Part shown: in pieces, positions 7,956 to 16,888 of the stretch | How positions within the stretch are numbered: the first letter of the stretch is position 1 | Layout of the letters: the number at the start of each line of letters is the position of its first letter | Origin: Catellatospora paridis | GTDB lineage: Bacteria; Actinomycetota; Actinomycetes; Mycobacteriales; Micromonosporaceae | Length of the DNA stretch: 64,000 nt | Direction of reading: 5' to 3' | Assembly (NCBI RefSeq): GCF_009720365.1 | Contig: NZ_WBZD01000016.1 | Coordinates: 310,001 to 374,000 of the forward strand | Made by a program: the position numbers and the translations under genes | The notes under the pieces: model-generated | What the model was told of the DNA's origin: nothing | Seen by the model: only the letters and a program-made list of their open reading frames with translations | The model's database searches: none

Positions 7956-9140
7956 TCACTTGCGCAGGGTGGAGGACTTGACGGTGGGGTTGCGGGCGCC
8001 GAGGAAGAAGATGCCGGGGAAGCCCCTGGTCTCGAAGCCGTCGCTGGGGTTGCGCTGCAGGGTGGAGCTCTCGATCGTCATGGTGCCGGTGCGGTCGTTG
8101 CTCACGAAGAAGACCGCGCCGCCGCCCTCCTCGGCGTGGTTGTCCGTGACGATCGAACCCGCGATGCGCACCGTGAACAGGTTGCCGTCGGTGTAGATCG
8201 CGCCGCCGCTGCCGCCGCCGGGCTTGCCTGCGCGGGCCGGGTTCGCGCCGCTGCCGATGGCGCTGTTGTGGGTGAGTACGCTGTTGAGCACCACCCAGGA
8301 GACGCCGATGCTGCTCAGCGCGCCGCCATTGGAGCACCGGCCGCCGAGCCCCTTGCCGCCGCCGAAGGTGCTGTTGACGATGTAGACCGGCAGGTTCTTG
8401 GACTGGCTGAGCACCCGGATCGCCGCCCCGCCCAGATCCGGGCCGGTGTCGTCGCAGCGATTGCGGATGAAGCGCGAGTTGACCACCTTGAGCCGCCCAC
8501 CGCGTACGAAGATCGCGCCGCCCCCGCCGCCCTCTGCGGTCTCGCCGGTCGAGTTGCCGTCGGCGAAGGTCAGGTTCTGCACCGTGAGCTGGGGGTGGTC
8601 CTGGTCCTGGCAGTGCGAGGTGGTCCAGCCCTGCGCCTGGTCACACGTGTTCATGTAGAGGATGCGCCGCTTGCCGCCGCCGCTGAGGGTGATCTTCCCG
8701 CCGCCGTCGAGCACGATCTTCGGCCCGTTCGCGTTCTTCACCTTCGCGGTGGCCGCCATGGTGATGGTCAGCGGATCCGGCCCGCAGTCGAACGTGATGA
8801 CCCCGCCCGCCGCGACGGCGGCGACCACGGCCTTGGACGTGCAGCTCGCGGGCGTGCCGTTGCCGATCACCCGGGTCGGCCGCGACGTGTCGACGGCCTT
8901 CGCCTCGGCCGGCACGACCGCCTGGCCCTTCGGGTTGCCCACCACCACCGCAGCCGTCGGCGCGGGCGACGAGGGCGCCGCGGGCGCCGCGCTCGGGGCC
9001 GCCGACGACGGCGCGGCACTCGCCCCGGCCGCCACCCAGCTGCCCTGCGGCGCCTCCGGGACGGCCTCCGACCCGCACCCCGCCGGCAGCACCGCCATCA
9101 CGGCACCGGCAACGACCGCAACCCAGGAACGCCTACGCAC
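7956..9140 (-). CDS. Lipoprotein with right-handed parallel beta-helix
   Basis: 394 residues from a GTG at 9140. The N-terminus MRRRSWVAVVAGAVMAVLPA precedes a lipobox cysteine at residue 22 (LPAGC), so it is probably lipid-anchored on the outer face of the membrane. An Ala/Ser/Pro-rich linker follows (about 30-75). The rest shows the short repeating strands, Asn and Gly turns, and phrases such as VVNSRFIRNRC, VNSTFGGG, NSVLTHNSA and IESSTLQRNPSDG, typical of polymorphic-outer-membrane-repeat or pectate-lyase-like beta-helices. Internal cysteines (CDQAQGWTTSHCQDQ) may form disulphides. No catalytic residues could be assigned; it may bind polysaccharide or be a lyase. It faces the MFS gene tail to tail with only 25 bp between. 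Confidence 0.75.
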   Translation of the reverse strand: MRRRSWVAVVAGAVMAVLPAGCGSEAVPEAPQGSWVAAGASAAPSSAAPSAAPAAPSSPAPTAAVVVGNPKGQAVVPAEAKAVDTSRPTRVIGNGTPASCTSKAVVAAVAAGGVITFDCGPDPLTITMAATAKVKNANGPKIVLDGGGKITLSGGGKRRILYMNTCDQAQGWTTSHCQDQDHPQLTVQNLTFADGNSTGETAEGGGGGAIFVRGGRLKVVNSRFIRNRCDDTGPDLGGAAIRVLSQSKNLPVYIVNSTFGGGKGLGGRCSNGGALSSIGVSWVVLNSVLTHNSAIGSGANPARAGKPGGGSGGAIYTDGNLFTVRIAGSIVTDNHAEEGGGAVFFVSNDRTGTMTIESSTLQRNPSDGFETRGFPGIFFLGARNPTVKSSTLRK

Positions 9141-9337
9141 CGCAGGAGCCTAAGCCCTAGCCCCACTTTCCGCCTCTCGGCACTGGCCGCAGCGTCGGGA
9201 GGGGGAATGGTACGCGGCCGTGCGGTCCCCTGCGCGGGCTTGGCCGAGTTCGCCCGGGCCTGCCCGTCGCGGGCAGAAGATGGACGTCTTGGGGCCGGCT
9301 CTCCCAGCCGGGCCCGCGGCCCCGATTGGAGGACGTC

Positions 9338-9799
9338 ATGCGACGCCTCTCACGCGCAGCCTGCATCCTCTCCACCACGGTCCTCGCCGCGCTCGGCTTC
9401 AGCGCGGTGCCTGCCGCGGCCGAACCCACGCCGCAGGTCTGCACCAAGACCGCCAAGACCGTCGAAGACGGCCTCAGCCAGTTCGCGACCGAGCTTTCCA
9501 AGGTCACTGCGGCCGCCGACTCCGGCAACATGGCCGCCGCGAACCAGTCCGTGAAGGCCGCCGGCGGCGAGCTGGTCGACCTCGCCGCGAACCTGCGCAC
9601 CGATGCGGCCTCCGCGGACGCCGCAGACGTCAAGACCACCCTGGGCCAGCTCGCCGACGAGTTCGAGTCCCAGGGCAAGAGCCTGACCGACATGAGCTCG
9701 CTGCAGAAGCTCGACGTCACCAAGATCGACGCCCTTTCCGACAAGATGATCGCCATCTGCGGCGCCGCCTCCTCCGGCACCCCGGCCACACCGCGCTGA
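9338..9799 (+). CDS. Small secreted helical protein of unknown function
   Basis: 153 residues from the ATG at 9338, which sits six bases after GGAGG; the in-frame TTG at 9326 is upstream of this site and rejected. A signal peptide runs to about residue 31 (LGFSAVPAAAE). The mature part is Ala-rich and mostly helical, with heptad-like spacing (VEDGLSQFATELSKVTAAAD) and two cysteines (VCTKTAK and IAICGAA) that could bridge the ends. It resembles no family I recognise. It is likely exported and soluble, and is followed directly by a hairpin terminator. Confidence 0.65.
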   Translation: MRRLSRAACILSTTVLAALGFSAVPAAAEPTPQVCTKTAKTVEDGLSQFATELSKVTAAADSGNMAAANQSVKAAGGELVDLAANLRTDAASADAADVKTTLGQLADEFESQGKSLTDMSSLQKLDVTKIDALSDKMIAICGAASSGTPATPR

Positions 9800-9811
9800 C
9801 CAGCCTGTCCC

Positions 9812-9859
9812 GATCCAGATGAGTCGTGGTCACGCCGGTGGCCGCGACTCTTCTGGATC
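9812..9859. terminator. Imperfect 18-bp hairpin at convergent gene ends
   Basis: Left arm 9812-9829 pairs with 9842-9859 with two non-Watson-Crick positions. It starts 12 bp after the stop of the small secreted protein. It contains the GGCCGCGACTCT box that is also in the hairpin at 49779-49840, so the two may belong to one repeat family. No T-tract is present. Confidence 0.6.
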
Positions 9860-9919
9860 CGTGGCGTCTGCGCGAGAGTGCACAGCGGCGAGCCGAGGTT
9901 GCCGGGTGAGAAGGGGCGG

Positions 9920-11173
9920 TCAGCCGCGGGGGAACTGTTCTGCCAGGCCGTCAGGCGTGACGAGGGGTGTCGTGAGCAGGTCGCGGACCATGCGGTCGCG
10001 GCGGGTGAGCGCGTCGCGCTGGGCCGCGGTGAGCGGGATCCACGGCGGCGGCGGCGCGGGCAGGCTCGGCGGCAGCAGCCGCCCGGCGACGTAGGTGGCC
10101 TCGTTGCGCAGCCGCAGCGGCGCACTCCGGATCTGCCCGTGCACGTCGGCGAGCGGGAACCCGCCCCGTTCCATGGCGAACACGGCCAGGTCGGCCGGTG
10201 CGCCGACGCGCAGCGTGCCGGTGCCCGCGGGCAGCCCGAGGGCGTGCGCGGGCGCGCTGGTCGCCGCGGCGACGACCGCGGCGAGCGGCAGGCCGACGGC
10301 GAGCAGCTTGGCCATCGTCGTCGGCAGGTCGAAGGCGGGGCCGTGCAGCGAGCGCGCGTGCAGGTCGGTGGAGACGATGTGCGGCGGCATCCCGGCCGCG
10401 AGCTGCGCCTCCAGCACGTCGTACGCGAAGCCGCCCGAGCCGTGGCCGAGGTCGAACAGCACCCCGGCGTCGTACGCGCGGCGCAGCGCCGGATCGAGGC
10501 CGCCCCGGCCCAGGGCGATGCCGCTGGCACAGTGCGTGACGATGTCACCGGGTCCGAGCAGCGGCAGCAGTTCGGCGATGGTGGGCGGAGCGAGCCCCAC
10601 GTGCACCATGAGCGGCAGCTCGCAGGCCCGGGCGACGGCGACCGCGCGGCGCAGCGGCTCCAGCCCGTTGGCCCCGACGGTGTTGGCGTCGATGCGGGCC
10701 TTGATCCCGTACACCACGTCCCGGTTCGCGGTGACGGCGGCGATCGCGAGGTCGACGTCGCACGCGGCGAGGTCGCGGGACTCGCCGGTGAGCCCGGTCA
10801 GGCCGACGGCGGAGATGTTGAGCAGCACCGGCACCCGCACCCGGTAGCCGCGCACCGCGCGGCGCAGGGCGTCGAGCCCGTACGCCCCCGCGGAGCCCGC
10901 GTCGACCCAGGTGGTGACGCCGGAGCACCAGGCGACCGGGTCGGGGTCGATGCCCCAGTACGTCGCCCCGGGGAAGACGTGCGTGTGCAGGTCGACCAGG
11001 CCGGGCGTGACCAGGCGGCTGCTCGCGTCGACGAGCTCGCGGGCGCCCTCGCGGGCCAGGTCCGTGCCGACCGCGGCGATCCGCCCGCCGGTCACCGCCA
11101 CATCGGCCACGCCGTCGCGGCCGCCGTCCGGATCGATCACATGACCACCGGTCAGCAGCAGGTCGTAAACCAT
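9920..11173 (-). CDS. Amidohydrolase/deacetylase family metallohydrolase
   Basis: 417 residues, full length for the family. The N-terminal urease/dihydroorotase-like beta domain leads into the metal site H63-x-H65 (DLHTHVFPG). Further ligands are visible: K158 (GIKARID, position of a carboxylated bridging lysine), H191 (MVHVG), H214 (IVTHC) and D270 (STDLH). This is the complete set for a binuclear amidohydrolase. The closest named group is the EF_0837/AHA_3915-type amidohydrolase/deacetylases, whose substrates are acylated amino acids or sugars. No signal peptide, so cytosolic. It is a single gene, with the HAD/sulfatase pair 146 bp upstream on the same strand. Confidence 0.88.
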   Translation of the reverse strand: MVYDLLLTGGHVIDPDGGRDGVADVAVTGGRIAAVGTDLAREGARELVDASSRLVTPGLVDLHTHVFPGATYWGIDPDPVAWCSGVTTWVDAGSAGAYGLDALRRAVRGYRVRVPVLLNISAVGLTGLTGESRDLAACDVDLAIAAVTANRDVVYGIKARIDANTVGANGLEPLRRAVAVARACELPLMVHVGLAPPTIAELLPLLGPGDIVTHCASGIALGRGGLDPALRRAYDAGVLFDLGHGSGGFAYDVLEAQLAAGMPPHIVSTDLHARSLHGPAFDLPTTMAKLLAVGLPLAAVVAAATSAPAHALGLPAGTGTLRVGAPADLAVFAMERGGFPLADVHGQIRSAPLRLRNEATYVAGRLLPPSLPAPPPPWIPLTAAQRDALTRRDRMVRDLLTTPLVTPDGLAEQFPRG

Positions 11174-11319
11174 GCCAGGGCTCCTCGCGGTCGGCGCTCC
11201 CGGACGACCCTAGCCGCCACCGGCGACCCGCCGCACCGTACCCGCGGCACCGTCACCCGCGACCCGCGCGGCAGGGCCCACCCGTGCGGCCCCGACCGGC
11301 GGGGACACACCCGGGACGC

Positions 11320-12225
11320 TCACGCCGGGAAGATCACTGACCAGTCGTCCCGCATGGAGACCACGGTCCAGCCCAGACGGCCCGCGGTGGCGGTGATCGG
11401 CTCGGTGTCCTTGAAGGTCACCGCGGCCGAGGCGTACGCGTACTCCCGCTCCGCGTCGTCGTGGTCGATCAGCACGGCCAGGCTGGGCATGCCCGCGGCG
11501 CGCGCGTACTCCAGCATCTCCCGGTCGCCCGCGGAGTTGCCGGCCGCGAAGATCGGGCGGCGGCCCAGCTGGGTCTGGATGTGCTCGACCTTCGCCGAGC
11601 CCTCGTTGACCTCGCCCTGCGCCTGCGCGGTGCGCACCAGCGCCGGACCGCCGCCGTGCTGCTCCTCGTAGTGGTATTCGACCAGCGTGCCGACCACGTC
11701 GTCGGGGCGCACGCCGTAGAGGTCGCGGCTGACCGCGCGCACGAACTCGGTGCCGCCGCCGGTGACGATGAAGACGTCGAAGCCGTGCCCGCGCAGCGCC
11801 TCCAGCAGCTCCAGCATCGGCTGGTAGACCATCTTCGGATACGGGGCGCCTCGGCCCGGGTGCTTCTCGGCCGCCATGAAGTCGCGCACCCGTTCGGCGA
11901 ACTCGTCCGGCGTCCAGCCCGCGCACAGCTCCAGCAGGGCCAGCGCGATCCGCTGCAGGCCCAGTTCGCCGAGTGCGGCCCGGTCGCCGTCCAGCAGGGC
12001 CCGGTATTCGGCCCGGTCGGCGAGGGCGGCATCGTGCTCGACGGCGGCGTGCAGGGTGCGCACGAGGAAGTCGTACTGGATGTAGTTCGGCTTCTCGCAC
12101 CACAGCGTGCCGTCGTTGTCGAGCACGGCCACCCGCTGGTCGGGAGGCAGCGCCAGCGACTCGTCGAGGAACGACGTGATCGCTTCGCGCGCGGGGCCGG
12201 GCCGCCAGGAGGGCAGGAATGCCAT
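11320..12225 (-). CDS. HAD-superfamily phosphatase (phosphoserine phosphatase-like)
   Basis: 301 residues. HAD motif I is VLDNDGTLW with nucleophile Asp36 and acid/base Asp38; motif II is FIVTGGGTEF; motif III/IV is AAGNSAGDREML. A helical cap (about 60-140) resembles the SerB group. The ATG at 12223-12225 overlaps the sulfatase stop (TGATG), so the two are translationally coupled and made together. A role in removing phosphate next to desulfation is inference; the substrate is not readable. An upstream in-frame extension would lie inside the sulfatase gene and is rejected. Confidence 0.85.
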   Translation of the reverse strand: MAFLPSWRPGPAREAITSFLDESLALPPDQRVAVLDNDGTLWCEKPNYIQYDFLVRTLHAAVEHDAALADRAEYRALLDGDRAALGELGLQRIALALLELCAGWTPDEFAERVRDFMAAEKHPGRGAPYPKMVYQPMLELLEALRGHGFDVFIVTGGGTEFVRAVSRDLYGVRPDDVVGTLVEYHYEEQHGGGPALVRTAQAQGEVNEGSAKVEHIQTQLGRRPIFAAGNSAGDREMLEYARAAGMPSLAVLIDHDDAEREYAYASAAVTFKDTEPITATAGRLGWTVVSMRDDWSVIFPA

Positions 12226-14129
12226 CAGTGACTCCCTATCCCTTCCCGCAGCTTCTCCATGACCTGGTCGACCGTGAAGCTGGCCGCGTGCTGGCGCGGC
12301 GGGAACTTTCCGAACGTGGCCATGAAGGCGCCGACCAGTTTCTGCGCGGCCAGGATCATGTACACGCGGTCCAGGAACCAGGAGTAGTAGGTGTTGGACG
12401 TGACGTCGGCTCGCTCGAACGGGTCGGTGCGCAGGTTGTAGAGCTTGGGCACGCGCAGCACCGTGAACGGTTCGGACCACACGCGGAACGTGCCCGGAGC
12501 CCGCTGCTCCAGGAAGACCACCTTCCAGTTGTCGTAGCGCAGCGCGGTCAGGTCACCGTCGTCGGAGAAGTAGAAGAAGCCCTCGCGCGGGCCGTGCGGC
12601 TCCTCACCGGTGAGGTACGGCAGCAGGTTGAACCCGTCCAGCTGCACCTGGAAGTGTTTGCCCGCCGCCTCGTGCCCCGCCTCGAGCTTGTCCACGATGT
12701 CCGGGTCGCCAGCCGCGGCCAGCAGCGTCGGCAGCAGGTCCAGGTGGCTGACGAGCTCGTTGGAGATCCGCCCCGGCCGGATGCGTCCGGGCCAGCGCAG
12801 CATGGCCGGCACCCGGTAGGCGCCCTCCCAGTTCGAGTTCTTCTCGCTGCGGAACGGAGTCGTCGCCGCGTCCGGCCACGAGTTCATGTGCGGGCCGTTG
12901 TCGGTGCTGTACATGACGATCGTGTCGTCGGCGATGCCGAGTGCGTCGAGCAGGCCCAGCAGCTCGCCGACCAGCCGGTCGTGGTCGATCATCACGTCGT
13001 GGTAGTCGGACTGCCACGGGCCCGCCTGGCCCTTGATCTCGGGCCGCGGGTGCGTCTTGAAGTGCATGTGCGTGGTGTTGAACCAGACGAAGAACGGCGT
13101 GTCCGCGGCGGCCTGCCGACCGATGAAGTCGGCCGCGTGCTCGAACGCCTCGTCGTCGATGATCTCCATCCGCTTGCGGGTCAGCGGTCCGGTGTCCTCG
13201 ATCTTCTGGCCGCCGCCGGGCAGCGCCCAGCAGTGCAGCACGCCGCGCGGCCCGAAGTTGGCCTTGAAGTCCGGGAAGCGCCGCGGGTCGGGGTAGTCCT
13301 CGTGCTCGGGCTCCTCCTCGGCGTTGAGATGGTAGAGGTTGCCGAAGAACTCGTCGAAGCCGTGCATGGTGGGCAGGAACCGGTCCTTGTCCCCGAAGTG
13401 GTTCTTGCCGAACTGGCCGGTCGCATACCCGTGCGGTTTCAGCAGTTCGGCGATCGTCGGGTCCTCGGCCTGCAGGCCGAGGTCGGCGCCCGGCATGCCG
13501 ACCTTGGACAGTCCGGTGCGGAACACCGACTGCCCGGTCAGGAACGCGGCCCGGCCCGCGGTGCAGCTCTGCTCGCCGTAGTAGTCGGTGAAGCGCACCC
13601 CCTCGGCGGCGATCCGGTCGATGTTCGGCGTGCGGTAGCCCATCAGCCCGTCGCTGTAGCAGCTCAGGTTGGTGATGCCGATGTCGTCACCCCAGATGAC
13701 CAGGATGTTGGGCTTGCGGCCCGCGCCCGCCCCGCCCGCCGCCGACCGCGGCGAGGACTTGCGCGCCGGCCCTCGGTCGGCCGAGTTGCGTGCGCTCGCG
13801 CGGGAGGGCGGGGCCTTCTTCGCCGGTACGGGAACCGCCGCCTTCTTACGCGGCCCCGCCTTGCGTGCGGTCGGCCCACCCAGCCCCCCGCCCGCAACCA
13901 CAGCCGCCGACCTGAGCAGCTGCTCCGCGGGGGCGGCCTTCGCGGTGGCCTTCTTCCCGGTGGCCTTGGTGGCAGCGGCCTTCGACGTGGTGGCCTTCGG
14001 CGCGACGGTCTTCGTCACGGTCGCCTTGCTCGGGGCGGCCTTGCGGGCCGCCGTCTGCGCTGCGGCCGCCTGCTTCGCCGACGCCTTCTTCGCGGTGGCC
14101 TTCTTCGCCGTGGACTGCGTACGGGGCAT
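12225..14129 (-). CDS. Type I sulfatase with a 138-residue Lys/Ala-rich histone-H1-like N-terminal tail
   Basis: 634 residues from the ATG at 14129, preceded by GGGAGG. The catalytic domain starts at about residue 139 with RKPNILVIWGDDIG, which supplies the metal-binding Asp148/Asp149. The sulfatase signature is C189-T-A-G-R193 (SCTAGRAAFLTGQ); Cys189 is the residue converted to formylglycine. Later motifs (GKNHFGDKD, VWFNTTHMHFK, MYSTDNGPHMNSWPD, SEKNSNWEGAYRVP) complete the arylsulfatase fold. Residues 1-138 lack a signal peptide and consist of repeated AKKA/TKA/ARK units, like the tails of actinobacterial HU proteins. This is not part of the sulfatase family. The next gene downstream (HAD) overlaps it, and a formylglycine-generating enzyme lies 1.8 kb away. 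Confidence 0.92.
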   Translation of the reverse strand: MPRTQSTAKKATAKKASAKQAAAAQTAARKAAPSKATVTKTVAPKATTSKAAATKATGKKATAKAAPAEQLLRSAAVVAGGGLGGPTARKAGPRKKAAVPVPAKKAPPSRASARNSADRGPARKSSPRSAAGGAGAGRKPNILVIWGDDIGITNLSCYSDGLMGYRTPNIDRIAAEGVRFTDYYGEQSCTAGRAAFLTGQSVFRTGLSKVGMPGADLGLQAEDPTIAELLKPHGYATGQFGKNHFGDKDRFLPTMHGFDEFFGNLYHLNAEEEPEHEDYPDPRRFPDFKANFGPRGVLHCWALPGGGQKIEDTGPLTRKRMEIIDDEAFEHAADFIGRQAAADTPFFVWFNTTHMHFKTHPRPEIKGQAGPWQSDYHDVMIDHDRLVGELLGLLDALGIADDTIVMYSTDNGPHMNSWPDAATTPFRSEKNSNWEGAYRVPAMLRWPGRIRPGRISNELVSHLDLLPTLLAAAGDPDIVDKLEAGHEAAGKHFQVQLDGFNLLPYLTGEEPHGPREGFFYFSDDGDLTALRYDNWKVVFLEQRAPGTFRVWSEPFTVLRVPKLYNLRTDPFERADVTSNTYYSWFLDRVYMILAAQKLVGAFMATFGKFPPRQHAASFTVDQVMEKLREGIGSH

Positions 14130-14239
14130 GTCGCCTCCCAGGACCCGGATACCGCGCTCCAGTATTCCGGAGATACGAGCCTTATTTCCGTTATTGCCGG
14201 AATGCGTTGATACCGTCGTAACCGGACGATGGAGGTCGC

Positions 14240-14947
14240 GTGGGCGTGCTGACGGCTGCGGGATGGGGCGCCCTGGCGGCGTTCTCCCTGGTCGTGGGCG
14301 CGTGGCTGGCATTGCGGACGCGCCCGGTCCCCGCGACACGGGTCGGCATGGTTATGGGCTTCGGCTCCGGCGCGCTGCTCGCGGCGATCGCGTACGAGCT
14401 GGTGCCCACCGGCTTCCACCAGGACGTGCTGCTGTTCTCCGCGTTCGGCCTGGGCGGGGTGGTCTTCTTCGTCACGGACGCGGTCGTGGCCGGGCGGCGC
14501 ACCATGGGCGCGGGCTCCGCGGAACGGTCCCTGGTGATCGGCGCGCTGCTGGACGGCGTGCCGGAGTCGCTGGTGCTGGGCATCGGGGTGGCCATGAGCG
14601 GCGAGGTGGCGGTGGCCTTCCTGGTCGCGGTGTTCGTGTCCAACCTGCCCGAGGCCATCGGCGCGACGGCGACCATGCGCACCCACGGGCACACCAGAGC
14701 CCAGGTGTACGGCGTGTGGTGGAGCATCGTGGCGGTGTCGGCGCTGGCCGCGGCCGCCGGCTACGTGTTGTACCAGGTGGTGCCGCGCGCCGACGGCGGT
14801 TACGTGGAGGCCTTCGCCGCGGGCGCGGTGCTGACCATGCTGGCCGACTCGATGATCCCGGAGGCCTACCGGCAGGGCGGCAAGGCCACCGGCCTGCTGG
14901 CCGTGCTCGGCTTCGCGGTGGCCGGCGCGCTCTCCGCGCTGGAGTAG
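14240..14947 (+). CDS. ZIP-family-like metal transporter
   Basis: 235 residues from a GTG four bases after GGAGG. About seven hydrophobic segments. The family's polar membrane motif is present as GALLDGVPESLVLGIG, followed by VSNLPEAIGATA, equivalent to the HNxPEG-type metal site but with Asp and Asn in place of His. A short His-containing loop (MRTHGHTRAQ) is present. It probably moves a divalent cation across the membrane, and Ca2+ for the neighbouring sulfatase is a possible link but only inference. It is divergent from the sulfatase across a 110-bp A/T-richer gap that contains an ATTCCGG...CCGGAAT inverted repeat (14164-14203), a possible operator. Confidence 0.72.
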   Translation: MGVLTAAGWGALAAFSLVVGAWLALRTRPVPATRVGMVMGFGSGALLAAIAYELVPTGFHQDVLLFSAFGLGGVVFFVTDAVVAGRRTMGAGSAERSLVIGALLDGVPESLVLGIGVAMSGEVAVAFLVAVFVSNLPEAIGATATMRTHGHTRAQVYGVWWSIVAVSALAAAAGYVLYQVVPRADGGYVEAFAAGAVLTMLADSMIPEAYRQGGKATGLLAVLGFAVAGALSALE

Positions 14948-15110
14948 CCGATATCAAGGACATATTGCGGAAAAACCGCATTTCAGTATGAGCCGGTGCA
15001 TAGTCTGCAACCGGATGGCTCTCACTTCCGGCGGGATCCATGAGCAGGCGCGACGATCGAAATCGGCCGCGGTCCGCACATGCCGCCGACGAGCGCAGCG
15101 AGGAGAAGGC

Positions 15111-15887
15111 ATGAGCACCGCATCGCCCAGCCCCAGCACCGGTAAGCCCGGCGCGGCCGCCACGGCCGGCGCCCACGCGGCGAAGGAGGCCGAGGGCGTG
15201 GCGACCGGCACCGCACGGGCGGCCACCGGGTCCACGCCCGGCCCGATCCCACCGGGCACGACGTCGACCGGCGACGTGTTCCGCAGCGCCGGAACGCCGC
15301 TGCCCGCGTCCCGGGTGCCGTGGTGGCTGTTCCTCATCACCGGCGTCTGCTGGATCATCGTCAGCTGGTTCGTGCTGGCCCTCAACCAGTCGCCGGTGCG
15401 CAGCATCGCCACGGTCGCCACGCTGGCCGGCATCGTCGTGCTGGTGGCCGGCATCTTCGAGCTGTTCCAGGCGTTCACCGCACCCGGCTGGCGCTGGCTG
15501 CACGCCATCCTCGGCGTGCTGTTCCTGATCACCGGCTTCATCTGCTGGATCAACCCCGGCGGCACGGTGTTCTGGCTGGCCGCGTTCATCGGCTGGTACC
15601 TGCTGTTCAAGGGCGCCGCCGACATCGTGCTCGCCTTCCTCACCAAGAAGGAGCACGACGGCTGGTGGCTGGGCCTGGTCGTCGGCATCATCGAGATGCT
15701 GCTGGGCTTCTGGGCCGCGGGTCGCTTCACCCGCTCGTTCTTCCTGCTCATCGTGTTCGTCGGCGCGATCTGCCTGGCCCGCGGCATCACCGACTTCATC
15801 ATGGCGTTCCGGATGCGCGACCTGAAGCACCAGGCGGAGAAGGGGCTCGTCGGACCGGGCGGCACCGGCACGGCGGTCACCGCGTGA
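15111..15887 (+). CDS. DUF308/HdeD-like membrane protein
   Basis: 258 residues from the ATG at 15111 (GAGGAGAAGGC upstream). The first 60 residues are a Ser/Thr/Ala/Pro-rich cytosolic tail. Then come six membrane segments arranged as repeated pairs, each with the DUF308 pattern (LGVLFLITGFICWINPGGT, GIIEMLLGFWAAGR). HdeD relatives are linked to acid or envelope stress in enterobacteria, but the actinobacterial members have no proven function. Its stop overlaps the GTG of the formylglycine-generating enzyme (GTGA), so the two are coupled. Confidence 0.8.
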   Translation: MSTASPSPSTGKPGAAATAGAHAAKEAEGVATGTARAATGSTPGPIPPGTTSTGDVFRSAGTPLPASRVPWWLFLITGVCWIIVSWFVLALNQSPVRSIATVATLAGIVVLVAGIFELFQAFTAPGWRWLHAILGVLFLITGFICWINPGGTVFWLAAFIGWYLLFKGAADIVLAFLTKKEHDGWWLGLVVGIIEMLLGFWAAGRFTRSFFLLIVFVGAICLARGITDFIMAFRMRDLKHQAEKGLVGPGGTGTAVTA

Positions 15888-16867
15888 GTGGACCGGTCAC
15901 CCTGACCCGGCCCGGCCGGGACGGCGAGGCACCAGGCGCGCCGCCCCGGCCGGGCATGGTGTGGCTGCCCGGCGGCACGTTCCGGATGGGCTCCGACGCG
16001 CACTACCCCGAGGAGGCCCCCGCGCACCCGGCGCGGGTCGGCGGCTTCTGGATCGATCGGCAGCAGGTCACCAACCGGCAGTTCGCCGAGTTCGTCCGGC
16101 GGACCGGCCACGTCACCGTCGCCGAGACCGCCCCGGACCCGGCCGACTATCCCGGGGCCGACCCGTCGCTGCTGGTCCCCGCGTCGGTCGTGTTCATCCG
16201 ACCGCCCCGCCGGGTGGACCTGCGCGACGTGCGGAACTGGTGGCAGCTGCTGCCCGGCGCGGACTGGCGTCGCCCGTACGGGCCCGGCTCGGACCTGCGC
16301 GGCCTCGACGACCATCCGGTCGTGCACGTGGCCTGGGCCGATGTCGCCGCTTACGCGGCCTGGGCGGGCGGCGACCTGCCGACCGAGGCCGAATGGGAGT
16401 ACGCCGCGTCCGGCGGCGCGACCGAGCCGGCCGAGTACGCCTGGGGCGACGAGCTGACCCCGGCCGGGCGGCACCTGGCCAACGTGTGGCAGGGCGAGTT
16501 CCCGGTCCTCAACCTGGCCGCTGACGGCTACGAGTCGACCGCGCCCGTCGGCTCGTTCCCGCCGAACGCGTTCGGGCTGCACGACATGATCGGCAACGTG
16601 TGGGAGTGGACGTCCGACTGGTACGGCCCGCACGACACCGCCGGTCAGCACGGCTGCTGTGCCCCTGCGAACCCGCGCGGCGGCGTGGAGCAGGCCAGCT
16701 ACGACCCGGCCACGCCCGCCGTACGCATCCCCCGCCGGGTGATGAAGGGCGGCTCCTTCCTCTGCGCGCCGAACTACTGCCGCCGCTACCGCCCCGCCGC
16801 CCGGATGCCCCAGGCCGTCGACACCTCGACCTGCCACCTCGGCTTCCGCCTGGTGATCCGGCCCTGA
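15884..16867 (+). CDS. Formylglycine-generating enzyme (sulfatase maturase, SUMF1/FGE type)
   Basis: 327 residues from the GTG that overlaps the previous stop. The fold is recognisable from PGMVWLPGGTFRMGSDAHYPEE at the start, HVAWADVAAYAAWAGGDLPTEAEWEYAA in the middle and the GNVWEWTSDWYG motif. The C-terminal active site GGSFLCAPNYCRRYRPAAR contains both copper/redox cysteines, Cys294 and Cys299, at the spacing of the human pair Cys336/Cys341. This separates true FGE from the many FGE-like proteins that lack them. It converts the sulfatase Cys in C-x-A/P-x-R to formylglycine, and the sulfatase at 12225-14129 carries exactly that motif. It is the clearest functional pairing in the window. 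Confidence 0.93.
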   Translation: MSGPVTLTRPGRDGEAPGAPPRPGMVWLPGGTFRMGSDAHYPEEAPAHPARVGGFWIDRQQVTNRQFAEFVRRTGHVTVAETAPDPADYPGADPSLLVPASVVFIRPPRRVDLRDVRNWWQLLPGADWRRPYGPGSDLRGLDDHPVVHVAWADVAAYAAWAGGDLPTEAEWEYAASGGATEPAEYAWGDELTPAGRHLANVWQGEFPVLNLAADGYESTAPVGSFPPNAFGLHDMIGNVWEWTSDWYGPHDTAGQHGCCAPANPRGGVEQASYDPATPAVRIPRRVMKGGSFLCAPNYCRRYRPAARMPQAVDTSTCHLGFRLVIRP

Positions 16868-16888
16868 CCCGACCCGGGCGTCCTCGAT

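Noticed and set aside
4948-8196. A 1082-codon frame spanning the regulator end, epimerase and MFS genes
   Set aside because: Crosses three well-supported genes and two intergenic hairpins; composition is shadow-like.
14966-14985. TGCGG-AAAAA-CCGCA followed by TTT as a terminator of the ZIP-like gene
   Set aside because: A 5-bp stem with three T is too weak to claim, although its position is right.
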